Positions 55,109 through 62,677 of a DNA stretch of 64,000 nt are shown here, piece by piece. Each line of letters opens with the position of its first letter. Positions within the stretch are counted from its first letter, which is position 1. Source of the stretch: Planctomycetota bacterium (GTDB lineage: Bacteria > Planctomycetota > Planctomycetia > Planctomycetales > Planctomycetaceae); the NCBI GenBank assembly GCA_003388505.1, contig QQVO01000059.1, forward strand, positions 87,864-151,863, written 5' to 3'. Both the position numbers and the translations under genes were made by a program. The notes beneath the pieces were generated by a model. That model had not been told where the DNA came from. It searched no databases and saw only the letters and a program-made list of their open reading frames with translations.

Positions 55109-55819
55109 TCAGCGGCGTCGCATCTGTCGGCGCACGATGAGCATGACGATGACCGGCCCGACGAGGGCGGCCGCGATGGCGAGCGGCATGGCGTCGTGCT
55201 CGAAGGCGTACGCGCCGAAGACGGCGTAGACGAGAGAGATTGCAGCATTAGCGAGCAGCATGGGAGGCAGAAACCTCCGCCAGGAAAAGCCTGTCGCGCC
55301 GGTGAAGAGCACGCACGCTTCGGCCAGCACGGGGAGCGGGCGCGTGATGACGATGGCCAGCATCCCGTAATCGACGACGACGCGTTCCATGCGGACGAGT
55401 TCGTCGGGTCCGGCCATGCGGGACGCCAGCGGACGGCCGCAGGCACGTGCGAGCGTGAAGCCGAGGATCGAACCGGCCGACATGCCGAGCCAGGACGCGC
55501 AAGCGCCCCACCAGGTTCCCAGCACTCCTCCCGCGTAGGTGCTCACGGCGCTGGAGGGGATCGGCAGCAGGATATCTGTTGAGAGGACGCCTGCGATCAG
55601 GGCGAACTGTTCAACGGTCGTCCATTCGCGGGAGATGAGTTTCCGGGCACTCTCCTCGAAGTCGTCCCCCAACAAGACGAACGGGATGACGGGAACCAGC
55701 AGTGCGAGGGCGAGCAGCAGGAGCGGCCGGATGAGACGGCCTGTGGGGAGATCGACGGGGTTTTCGGAGTCGTCCGGCGGCGAAGAGCCATCGTTGTTAT
55801 CGATACATTTCCCGGTCAT
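55109..55819 (-). CDS. VTT/DedA-like membrane protein
   Basis: This 236-residue protein has five or six membrane helices. The VTT (SNARE-associated) core shows the re-entrant loop ILLPIPSSAVSTYAGGVLGTWW and GFTLARACGRP. Next comes a conserved R-P-L-P-V/I-L-A-E helix (VITRPLPVLAEACVLF) and the F-x-W-R-R-F-L-P-P-M segment. This family is linked to lipid scrambling or flipping across membranes. It has a short hydrophilic N terminus. No partner genes are evident. Confidence 0.85.
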   Translation of the reverse strand: MTGKCIDNNDGSSPPDDSENPVDLPTGRLIRPLLLLALALLVPVIPFVLLGDDFEESARKLISREWTTVEQFALIAGVLSTDILLPIPSSAVSTYAGGVLGTWWGACASWLGMSAGSILGFTLARACGRPLASRMAGPDELVRMERVVVDYGMLAIVITRPLPVLAEACVLFTGATGFSWRRFLPPMLLANAAISLVYAVFGAYAFEHDAMPLAIAAALVGPVIVMLIVRRQMRRR

Positions 55820-56170
55820 GTCGGTGGAGTGTTGCGCCGGTTCAATTCGATGCGATGGAGGTTAACCACGAAGACTCAAAGGACACAAAGAAGAAAAAGA
55901 AGACGAGGTTCTGTTTGTCTCTTTTCTCTGAGTCATCCTTGTGGTGAGAATCTGCACTTTGTACCGCAGATTCTCTCATCCCTTCGGGGCTCCCGGCAAT
56001 TGATGGCCTTCATACAACGGTAAATCGAATTAAGCACGGCCTGCGCGCTGCGTCGAAACGAAGCGAACGGACAATGCTCGCGAAAGCGCAGGCGGCTCTT
56101 GGAGGAGGGGCGAACACGATCTCTGCCACGGCCTTGGAAGGCCGTGGTACGGGGGGTTGACGGACCGGGT
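55820..56170. other. Non-coding stretch with repeat remnant
   Basis: No gene is seen. Bases 55862-55900 carry ACCACGAAGACTCAAAGGAC, a variant of the 'ccacgaagacacaaag' planctomycete repeat. Confidence 0.5.
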
Positions 56171-56953
56171 TCAGCGTTTGCGAAGGACGAAGACGACGTC
56201 TTCGGTGTCGGGTTCGATGGGGATGGGATCGTCGATTTCGTAGCTGAAGTCGTAGGTTTCGACGACCTCGAAGGCGGGCGCCTTGCTGAGGAGTTGCCGC
56301 ATCTGGCGGGCGGTGTACATGCGGTAGTACATTTCGTCTTCGATGCGAAACTGGCGCGTCGGCGTGTAGATGTCGAACGTCATGCCGAGATGTTCGATGC
56401 GCGTTTTGGAATCGCGCTTTTTGGTCCACATGTAGGAATTGACCGCCAGATTGCCGCGGCGGGCGGACCAGGCTTCGTTTTCAATGGCGTTGCCTTCGGT
56501 CGGCGTGAGATGGAGGCCGAGCAGGTAGAGTCCGCCCCGCGCGAGTGCGTCGGCGACGCACTGCAGGTGGCTGACGGCTGCCTTCTCCGAGGGAAGATGC
56601 CGGAAGCTGTTGATCATGTTGAAGGCGGCGTCGAACTTCTTTTTCACTTTGAAGTCGGCCATGTCGCCGACCGTTGCGGTTCTGGGAAATCCGAACCGCT
56701 TGAGGCGATCGTTGCAGTAGTCGACCGCCTTGGGATTGAGGTCGTTGCCGGCGACCTGATAGCCGTGCTGGGCGAGTTTGATGAGCAGCCTGCCGGTGCC
56801 GCAGGCCGGTTCGAAGATTCGCTCGACGTAGCGGTTGCTGTGTTTCTCGAAGGCTTCGAGCAGGAAGTCGAACTCGGCTTTCCAGTCGGACCCGAAGATG
56901 AGGTCGTAATACTTCGGGAAGTCGTAGAGGTTTGCGTTGAGGACGTCGGGCAT
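56171..56953 (-). CDS. Class I SAM-dependent methyltransferase
   Basis: This 260-residue methyltransferase has a Rossmann core. Motif I is IFEPACGTGRLLIKLAQ, motif II is the acidic VAGNDLNPKAVDYC, and motif III is ADFKVKKKFDAAFNMINSF (with FDAAFNMI). After the core come two beta-rich insertions (TFDIYTPTRQFRIEDEMYYRMY). The length is near that of ubiE- or rebM-like enzymes, but the acceptor is unknown. It follows the recombinase/ACP operon by 142 bases on the same strand and could modify an acyl-ACP product; that is speculation. Confidence 0.88.
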   Translation of the reverse strand: MPDVLNANLYDFPKYYDLIFGSDWKAEFDFLLEAFEKHSNRYVERIFEPACGTGRLLIKLAQHGYQVAGNDLNPKAVDYCNDRLKRFGFPRTATVGDMADFKVKKKFDAAFNMINSFRHLPSEKAAVSHLQCVADALARGGLYLLGLHLTPTEGNAIENEAWSARRGNLAVNSYMWTKKRDSKTRIEHLGMTFDIYTPTRQFRIEDEMYYRMYTARQMRQLLSKAPAFEVVETYDFSYEIDDPIPIEPDTEDVVFVLRKR

Positions 56954-57095
56954 GGGGAGCGTAGTTGGAGAGCTGGCTTCCTGGAGTGACAGAGTGGCGG
57001 CGAAACGGCAAACCGTGGTGGTTTGGCGAGATCGCGACTGCGGGAAACGTAACGGCTGTGGAGGCGGGGGGCCAGTGTTGCCGCGGGTGGCGCGA

Positions 57096-57863
57096 TCAGG
57101 ACATGCCGAGGTCGGCGACGAGTTTTGCTTCGGGCGTCACCTCGTCGGGATCAATCACGAGGACTTCCACGAGGACGTCGCGGAGGGTCGTGAAGACCTC
57201 GTCGTCGGACATTGTCAGGAGCGGGGCGTCGCTTTCAGCGAGTCGTCCGACGGTGACGTAATCGGCAAGTCGCCCAACTGTTGCAGCATCTTGCGGAATC
57301 TGTCTGCGCCATGTTTGCAGTCCGGTCGCCAACAGTTCGCTCGCTGCAAAAACTCCGGCGAGCCATCCTACACTGATGATCAGGCTTCCGACCCAGATGT
57401 GATCGATTGCGAATGCAATTCTCCAACCTGCCAACGTGATTCCGAGTACTAATGCAAATAATGCTGACGAGGCTGCGACCTTTGCCGAGCAAGGCAATTC
57501 CAGCAACGGAAGTTTGCTGTTCAGCATATCGGCGAGTTGCGACCAATGCCGGCGGCGGTTGGCGCGAGGAACGATGTCCTCAAGGTGTTCGTCAGAATCG
57601 GGGTCACGTCGGTCATAGAGAAAATGAGTGCGGAGGACTTGCCTCACTCGTTCCTCGACCTGCGGTCGTTGAGCACTCACGGTCTTGATTTCATTGCGAC
57701 GTTCCAGCAGGAACGCGTGGATTTGAGCGACGGTCAAATCAAGGTCCTTTTGGGGTGCCGATTCGACGTCCCGTCCGGCCGCGACAGCGATGTCTTTCAC
57801 GTCGATCTTGACACCGCATGAGCGTTCTAGTTCGAAGGTAATACTGAACAGATCGATGCCCAT
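57096..57863 (-). CDS. Membrane protein framed by ACP-like halves in permuted order
   Basis: The protein is 255 residues from ATG 57863, four bases after the ACP stop, so it is coupled to it. Residues 1-55 (MGIDLFSITFELERSCGVKI to AQIHAFLLE) look like helices II-IV of an acyl carrier protein, but Leu sits where the carrier Ser would be. Two membrane helices follow at about 128-150 and 158-180. Residues 219-255 (SDDEVFTTLRDVLVEVLVID and PDEVTPEAKLVADLGMS) look like ACP helix I and loop, and the chain stops right at the attachment site. It may dock with the ACP or a synthase at the membrane. I have seen similar proteins beside ACP genes but know no function. Confidence 0.65.
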   Translation of the reverse strand: MGIDLFSITFELERSCGVKIDVKDIAVAAGRDVESAPQKDLDLTVAQIHAFLLERRNEIKTVSAQRPQVEERVRQVLRTHFLYDRRDPDSDEHLEDIVPRANRRRHWSQLADMLNSKLPLLELPCSAKVAASSALFALVLGITLAGWRIAFAIDHIWVGSLIISVGWLAGVFAASELLATGLQTWRRQIPQDAATVGRLADYVTVGRLAESDAPLLTMSDDEVFTTLRDVLVEVLVIDPDEVTPEAKLVADLGMS

Positions 57864-57867
57864 TTCA

Positions 57868-58257
57868 TCACGCTGTCTTCCGGTGGGCGGCATTCGTTGC
57901 CGCTCGGTGTGCTGTCTCGACGATAAACGTCACGGTGAAGTTGTCTTTCATGTTCGCCGAGTCGACGTCCACAGGCAGGGCGACGTGCGGGAAGTCCTCG
58001 CGCAGCCTTCGGATCGAGTCGGGGGTCGGACGTCCTGATTCGTCGAGTTCCCAGCGGTCGGGCGAGAACATCTTGTGGAAGTTGGTGTGGGCGCCGAGTC
58101 GTTTTTCGAGATGAAAGTCGAGGTCGAGGACGTCGATCGACTCGCCGCCGAGATCATCAAAGAAATTGCTGTGGTGTTCAACTTCCTCCAACTCGACGCC
58201 CACGACCTCGGCGACGATCTCGCGCACGGATTGCTGGAATTCTTCGGGAATGCTCAC
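57868..58257 (-). CDS. Acyl carrier protein (GESID type)
   Basis: The protein is 129 residues from the GTG at 58257, backed by AAAGGAG eight bases upstream. The ACP domain has helix I VREIVAEVVG, the phosphopantetheine site FFDDLGGESID with Ser40, and LDLDFHLEKRLG. The 30-residue C-terminal tail (DNFTVTFIVETAHRAAT) ends like the AcpXL-type ACPs that have a long linker and a T-V-x-x-I-V helix. It would carry acyl chains as a thioester after acpS or a similar enzyme activates it. It is the second gene of a recombinase-ACP-membrane protein operon. Confidence 0.85.
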   Translation of the reverse strand: MSIPEEFQQSVREIVAEVVGVELEEVEHHSNFFDDLGGESIDVLDLDFHLEKRLGAHTNFHKMFSPDRWELDESGRPTPDSIRRLREDFPHVALPVDVDSANMKDNFTVTFIVETAHRAATNAAHRKTA

Positions 58258-58282
58258 GGGGTTCGCTCCTTTCAGTGGAGAT

Positions 58283-58957
58283 TCATGCAGGAGGTTGGGT
58301 CGTCGGCTTCGGTGAATCGCCTGTCCCGAGACGGTTGGCCAATTGGGAGTAGTCCTCATCGGCGAACTGGGCGTAGATCGCGGTCACCATTGGGTGGGCG
58401 TGTCCCAGTTGACGTTGGACGAACAGCAGGTTGCCGCCCGTCTTCACGTAAGAGAGGTATCCGTAGGTGTGCCTGAGGAGTTGAACGCTCGCTCGCTCAC
58501 CGAGGGCGCATGCTTTGAGGATGCGAACAACGCGGCGGTAGAGGGCGGTGCGTTCGTAGGGGTTGCCGCGTTCGTTGAAGATGAGCGGTTGCGACAGGTC
58601 GCGTGGATCGACGTCTGGCGGGAGCAGCGCGGGGCGGACGTGTTCGACGTAGTGGCTGATCAACTCACAGAGTGATTCGGGCACGTAGACGGTTCGGTCC
58701 TGTCGCGGGGTGCCGACGACCTGGAGGCAGGGGAGTGAGGTCGCCTGCGGGGTGTCCTGCAATCGCAGCCGGCAAAGTTCGGAGTTGCGCAGTCCGGAAC
58801 AGATCAACGTCTCGATGATGAGCCGGTTGGTAGCTGCCGTGGTCTGTTCGGACTCGGCTGCAGCGGCTTCGTCGTCGCGCAGCCGGCTGAGGAGTTGAGC
58901 CACCTCTTCGACCGAGAGAAACATTTCTCGGGTGATCTTCCACGGGTCGCCAGCCAT
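58283..58957 (-). CDS. Reduced tyrosine-recombinase-like protein
   Basis: The protein is 224 residues from ATG 58957, with GGAG six bases upstream. It covers the catalytic fold with Arg57 (ICSGLRNSE), Arg162 (QLLRHTYG), His186 (RQLGHAHP) and Tyr195 (TAIYAQFAD). The first His of H-x-x-R is Gln159, and the beta-2/3 Lys is not found. The N-terminal core-binding domain of normal integrases is mostly missing. It may be a specialised or inactive recombinase, or now serve in regulation. No att-like direct repeats of an integrated element were identified nearby. It heads the ACP operon and has a strong promoter. Confidence 0.8.
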   Translation of the reverse strand: MAGDPWKITREMFLSVEEVAQLLSRLRDDEAAAAESEQTTAATNRLIIETLICSGLRNSELCRLRLQDTPQATSLPCLQVVGTPRQDRTVYVPESLCELISHYVEHVRPALLPPDVDPRDLSQPLIFNERGNPYERTALYRRVVRILKACALGERASVQLLRHTYGYLSYVKTGGNLLFVQRQLGHAHPMVTAIYAQFADEDYSQLANRLGTGDSPKPTTQPPA

Positions 58958-58977
58958 GCACATCTCCGATCGTTTAT

Positions 58978-59015
58978 GTTGCACAGATTGTTATGCAACA
59001 CTAGTGATTTGTCAA
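58978..59015 (-). promoter_or_regulatory. Promoter and dyad operator of the recombinase-ACP operon
   Basis: On the minus strand a perfect -35 TTGACA (59015-59010) is followed by 17 bases and AACAAT (58992-58987; four of six). The inverted repeat GTTGCA-N10-TGCAAC (58978-58999) covers the -10 box and the likely start site, an ideal place for a repressor. The leader is about 25 bases. Confidence 0.6.
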
Positions 59016-59407
59016 GATGCGTTGTGCTTGGTGCGTGTCGATTTCCGGGAGATTATCGGGCGAAATGGGCTTGAGAATGTGAGATTCACCACCCCATCGG
59101 TGCTATGGCGCGTCGCGCGATTGCTCTGTGAAGCCTTGGATTGCACTGGGAAATCCCTCTTGACCGGGTGTGGGGCACGGCCTATCGTCCGCGTTCCGCA
59201 GCGGCGAGTTCTGCGCCGGGGCGGCATTTCCCCTCATTTCCCTCAAGGTTTCGACGTTTCCCCTCGTGAGTCGGTGTGTCGGTTCCTGCTGCGCGAAGCG
59301 GAACGACATTAAGCCGGCGACCTGTTGAGAGACCGGCCGAATCTGCCGGTTCCCAAACACATCCACGCCCCCTCCACTGCGTTCTTCGCCAGGAAAGGAC
59401 TGTCCCC
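59016..59407. other. Intergenic region between two divergent units
   Basis: No gene is supported in this stretch and no repeat of the families above was recognised. A basic 71-residue frame on the minus strand has no family match and no ribosome binding site. Confidence 0.45.
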
Positions 59408-59668
59408 ATGAAACGGTTCCTGTTGTTCTCCGTCTGCCTCACCCTGATGACAGCCCTCACCGGCTGTTGCTGCATGGGACCATGCGGCGGCAACCCGTGC
59501 GCCAGCCCCTGTGGCCCCGGCGGCTGCAACTACAATCCTTACGGCCCGTACGGATCGGCCGTCGCTCCGACGACCGCGTACCATGCGGGCGTCTCGGTCC
59601 AGGCGGCCGCCACTCCGTATGCCCCCACGTACGCGGCCGCCCCGGTCAACGTGCTGCCGACCTACTAG
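59408..59668 (+). CDS. Small Cys/Gly/Pro/Tyr-rich lipoprotein
   Basis: This 86-residue lipoprotein has MKRFLLFSVCLTLMTALTGC with the lipobox LTGC (Cys20), then four more Cys within 20 residues (CCMGPCGGNPCASPCGPGGC) and a tail rich in Tyr, Pro, Ala and Val (PYAPTYAAAPVNVLPTY). The mature part lacks charged residues and may coat or anchor to the cell surface. The function is unknown. Its stop codon lies inside the left copy of a 12-bp direct repeat that frames element D. Confidence 0.8.
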   Translation: MKRFLLFSVCLTLMTALTGCCCMGPCGGNPCASPCGPGGCNYNPYGPYGSAVAPTTAYHAGVSVQAAATPYAPTYAAAPVNVLPTY

Positions 59669-59785
59669 CCTTGCCAAGGCTTTGTTTTCGGGTTGGCTGA
59701 GTTGCAAGTCCGCACGAAACCCTGCGGGATTCGTGCTCTTGATCGAACCGCTCGATCCGAAAACCTGAGATTGACGACCTACTAG
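59658..59785 (+). repeat. Hairpin element D, copy 2, framed by direct repeats
   Basis: The word CGACCTACTAG occurs at 59658-59668 and again at 59775-59785, with one more matching C, on both sides of a 106-base insert. The insert (59679-59780 aligned) matches 52798-52899 and has the hairpin GCACGAA / TTCGTGC around ACCCTGCGGGA. This layout is what a short mobile element with a target duplication leaves. Confidence 0.75.
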
Positions 59786-59869
59786 CGACAAAGCCGGCGG
59801 ACGCGGTGAGGGTTGGGCTGACCTGACGCGCCGGTGGCGACGCACTTTGCGAATTCCTCCTCGACGGCG

Positions 59870-59900
59870 ACAGGCGATGCGCATTGGGTGCATCGCCTGT
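59870..59900. other. Long hairpin upstream of def
   Basis: ACAGGCGATGCGC pairs with GTGCATCGCCTGT (13 bp with one G-T pair), loop ATTGG. It could terminate the upstream unit or mark an mRNA boundary; no T run follows. Confidence 0.55.
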
Positions 59901-59919
59901 TGTCGCGCGCGGGGACTGC

Positions 59920-59925
59920 TATAAT
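59920..59925 (+). promoter_or_regulatory. Candidate -10 box of the def-fmt operon
   Basis: A perfect TATAAT lies 50 bases before the def start, but no clear -35 box is present at 16-18 bases. Confidence 0.4.
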
Positions 59926-59974
59926 CGGGTGAAAGACGACTGATTTCGACGACCGACGACATTGAGCTTGCTGC

Positions 59975-60556
59975 ATGGAGATTGTTCATTACCCGCATCC
60001 CGCCCTCCGCTGGAAATCGAGCGATGTTCGGCAGATCGACGCCAACCTTCGCAAGACGGTCCGCGAGATGTTCGACTTGATGTACGCCGCGAAAGGCATC
60101 GGGCTGGCGGCGAACCAGGTGGCGCTGCCGTTGCGGCTGTTCATCGTCAACCCGACGGGCGAGGCAGGCCAGCCGGAGGAGGAGCATGTCTTCATCAACC
60201 CGGTGATTACGAACCGCAAAGGGGCGGAGATCGGCGAGGAGGGATGCCTGTCGCTGCCGGGTTTGTACTCGGACGTTCGCCGGGCGGAGACGATTGTGGT
60301 CGACGCCTTCGACATCGACGGCCAGCCGATCCGGGCGACGCTGAGCGAACTCCCGGCACGGCTGGTGCAGCACGAGACGGATCATCTGGACGGAGTGCTG
60401 TTTATCGACCGTCTGGAGGAGTCGTTGCGGCGGGAGGTCGATGCGAAATTGACCGACTTCGAGACGAGGTTTCGCAAGCAGCAGGCCGCCGGCGAGATTC
60501 CGCATGATGAGGAACTGCTGGAGCGGCTGAAGTCGTTCGGCGAAAGCGCGGCTTGA
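59975..60556 (+). CDS. def: Peptide deformylase
   Basis: This 193-residue metalloenzyme removes the formyl group from nascent proteins. The three motifs are KGIGLAANQVALPL (G-x-G-L-A-A-x-Q), EEGCLSLPG (E-G-C-L-S) and VQHETDHLDG (H-E-x-x-H, metal ligands). The protein is full length with a 30-residue C-terminal helix. fmt follows 28 bases later with a strong ribosome binding site, so the two likely form an operon, matching their joint role: fmt adds the formyl group and def removes it. Confidence 0.96.
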   Translation: MEIVHYPHPALRWKSSDVRQIDANLRKTVREMFDLMYAAKGIGLAANQVALPLRLFIVNPTGEAGQPEEEHVFINPVITNRKGAEIGEEGCLSLPGLYSDVRRAETIVVDAFDIDGQPIRATLSELPARLVQHETDHLDGVLFIDRLEESLRREVDAKLTDFETRFRKQQAAGEIPHDEELLERLKSFGESAA

Positions 60557-60584
60557 ACTCGTCACCGAGCCAGGAGGAGCGACT

Positions 60585-61553
60585 GTGGCGCTGCGGCTGC
60601 TGATGATGGGGACCGGCGGTTTTGCGCTGCCGACGTTTCGCGCACTGCTCGATTCTCCGCATGACGTCGCCGGGCTGGTGACGCAGCCCGATCGCACCGG
60701 GAGGGGACATCACCATCACACGAACGTGATGAAGGAGGCGGCAGAGGCAGCGGGCGTCGGGGTGTTTCAGCCGGCCAAGGCGAACGCGGAGGATTCGCTT
60801 GATCGTCTGCGGGAGTTTGCGGCGGACCTGTTTGTGGTGGCGGCCTATGGGCAGATTCTCTCGGCCGACCTGCTGGCGATTCCACCGCGCGGAGCGATCA
60901 ACGTGCATGCCTCCTTGTTGCCGAAGTACCGGGGTGCGGCGCCGATCCAGTATGCGATTCTTCACGGAGAGACGCGGACCGGGGTGAGCATCTTTCAAAT
61001 CGAGCCGAAGCTGGACGCGGGGCCGATTCTGGGAGTCGTGGAGACCGAGATTGGCCCGGAGGAGACAAGCGGCGAACTCGAGGCGCGACTGGCGGACCTG
61101 GCAGCGCCGCTGACCGTGCAGGTGGTCAACGATCTCGAACGCGGAACGGCCCAGGGGATACTGCAGGATGCCGACCAGGTGACGCTTGCGCCGCGAATGG
61201 CGAAGACGATGGGCGAGATTGACTGGTCGCGGACATCGCATGAGATTGCCTGTCACGTGCGGGCGATGCAGCCGTGGCCGATGCCTTACACGTTTCTGCA
61301 TCGCGGCGGCGCGGCGCCACAGAGGCTGTTAGTCCTGGAGACGGCAGACGTGGAAGGCCGACCCGCAGGCGGAGACAACCTCGAACCCGGCGATGCGATC
61401 GGGCTGGATGAGGCCAGGCTGATCGTACGAACGGGGGACGGCTTTGTGGAAATCACGCGAATTCAGCCGGCGGGCAAGCGTGCGATGAGCGCCGCTGACT
61501 TTTTGCGCGGACGTCCGTTGAGCGAGGGGGACCGGTTCGGTGGGGAAACGTGA
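60585..61553 (+). CDS. fmt: Methionyl-tRNA formyltransferase
   Basis: The protein is 322 residues from a GTG start with GGAGG just upstream. The formyltransferase core has the GTGGFALPTF lead, a catalytic region INVHASLLPKYRGAAPIQ (N-x-H-x-S-L-L-P) and the Asp in PKLDAGPIL; the C-terminal domain shows WSRTSHEIACHVRAMQPWPM. It formylates Met-tRNAfMet using 10-formyltetrahydrofolate. Its stop is 55 bases from the convergent aspartic protease gene. Confidence 0.96.
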   Translation: MALRLLMMGTGGFALPTFRALLDSPHDVAGLVTQPDRTGRGHHHHTNVMKEAAEAAGVGVFQPAKANAEDSLDRLREFAADLFVVAAYGQILSADLLAIPPRGAINVHASLLPKYRGAAPIQYAILHGETRTGVSIFQIEPKLDAGPILGVVETEIGPEETSGELEARLADLAAPLTVQVVNDLERGTAQGILQDADQVTLAPRMAKTMGEIDWSRTSHEIACHVRAMQPWPMPYTFLHRGGAAPQRLLVLETADVEGRPAGGDNLEPGDAIGLDEARLIVRTGDGFVEITRIQPAGKRAMSAADFLRGRPLSEGDRFGGET

Positions 61554-61608
61554 CGGCTGCGGGAGGCCGAGGCGGCGGCCGGCACAACCGACGAGAACTC
61601 AAAAAGAG

Positions 61609-62022
61609 TTACTCAATTTCCGAGATGATCCAATCCGGGTCGCGGGGGTGTAGGGCGCCGGCGGTGCAATCGACGACGAGGTCCAGTTCTTCAAGCACGA
61701 CCGCCCCGAGCAAGGCGGTCTCCCGCTTCGGTTCGACGATCGCGGTAAAGACCGCCTCGCGTCCGGCGGCCTCCAAGACCACGTTGCTGACCCGGCGGCG
61801 CTTGCCGGTCCGGTGAACGGCGTAGCGCACTTTGACTTGGCCTGCTTCCGGAAAGCCAAGTTCATCAACGACTTTTTCCGGCAGGACGAGATGAGCCGCG
61901 CCGGTATCGACGACTGCCGCCACCACGGCCCGTCGAACCTCGTCCTCGCTCAGCGCGCCAGCCGCCGCGAGTTGAACGTCGCGGTTGTTTGCCAGTGAAA
62001 TGTCGACGGAAAAGCGTCCCAT
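61609..62022 (-). CDS. Clan AA aspartic protease-like protein A
   Basis: The protein is 137 residues from MGRFSVDISLANNRD, with AAAGGA upstream; an upstream ATG at 62058 has its own AGGAG and also fits. The active-site motif is VVDTGAAHLVLPEKVV (D-T-G-A), followed by VLGAVVLEELDLVVDC as the second-strand flap and the word HPRDPDW. Proteins of this size act as homodimeric retropepsin-like proteases. It is followed by a near paralogue 174 bases upstream that reads D-S-G-A instead. Both lie downstream of thiC on the same strand. Confidence 0.85.
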   Translation of the reverse strand: MGRFSVDISLANNRDVQLAAAGALSEDEVRRAVVAAVVDTGAAHLVLPEKVVDELGFPEAGQVKVRYAVHRTGKRRRVSNVVLEAAGREAVFTAIVEPKRETALLGAVVLEELDLVVDCTAGALHPRDPDWIISEIE

Positions 62023-62195
62023 TTCGCCGGTTTCCTTTCGTTGAGATTCGCTGATCATGATCGACTCCTGTCGGCGGCGATCTGGTGCTCGGTCTCGGTC
62101 ATGCCGCCGTTTTCCATTGGCCGAACAGCACGGGGCCGGTTAGGCCAGCCGAGGTATTCGCGCTTCGGCGGCCGGCACAGCCGGCCCTACTTCGG

Positions 62196-62609
62196 TTACT
62201 CGATCTCCGCGACGATGCGGTCCGGGTCGCGGGGGTGGAGCGTCTCGTTGGTGCAGTCGATGAGCAAGTCGAGTGTCTCGAGGACGATCGCGCCGATCAG
62301 CGCCGTCGTGCGGTCCGGCTCGAGGATCGCGTCGAATACGGCTTCGCGGCCGCCGAGGCGGAGACGCACTTCGGTCACAATCCGGCGGGTTGCCAGTCGC
62401 CGGTCGGCATAGCGCACTCTGGCCTCCCCCACTTCCTCAAAACCGAGTTGATCAGCAACCGATTCCGGGAGGACCAACCGAGCCGCGCCGGAATCGACGG
62501 TGCCTTCGAGCGTCATTTGACGCACGTTGCCTTCCTCCAAGGCTCCGGCTTCGGCCAGGATGCGGTCGCGATTGTTGATCAATGTGATCTCGACCGAGAA
62601 GCGGCCCAT
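62196..62609 (-). CDS. Clan AA aspartic protease-like protein B
   Basis: The protein is 137 residues from MGRFSVEITLINNRD with GAGGAG upstream; an ATG at 62645 has AGGAG as well. It is the closest relative of the downstream copy: same opening, same HPRDPDR word, same length, but VDSGAARLVLPESVA carries Ser in place of the active-site Thr. D-S-G is compatible with activity in pepsin-like proteins, so it may still work, or may have become a partner for the D-T-G-A copy in a heterodimer. Confidence 0.85.
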   Translation of the reverse strand: MGRFSVEITLINNRDRILAEAGALEEGNVRQMTLEGTVDSGAARLVLPESVADQLGFEEVGEARVRYADRRLATRRIVTEVRLRLGGREAVFDAILEPDRTTALIGAIVLETLDLLIDCTNETLHPRDPDRIVAEIE

Positions 62610-62677
62610 CGGTTTGGCTCCTCTGCGACAGGCTTCAATAATCATGACGGGCTCCTGCTGGAAATTGGATGCCGGGT

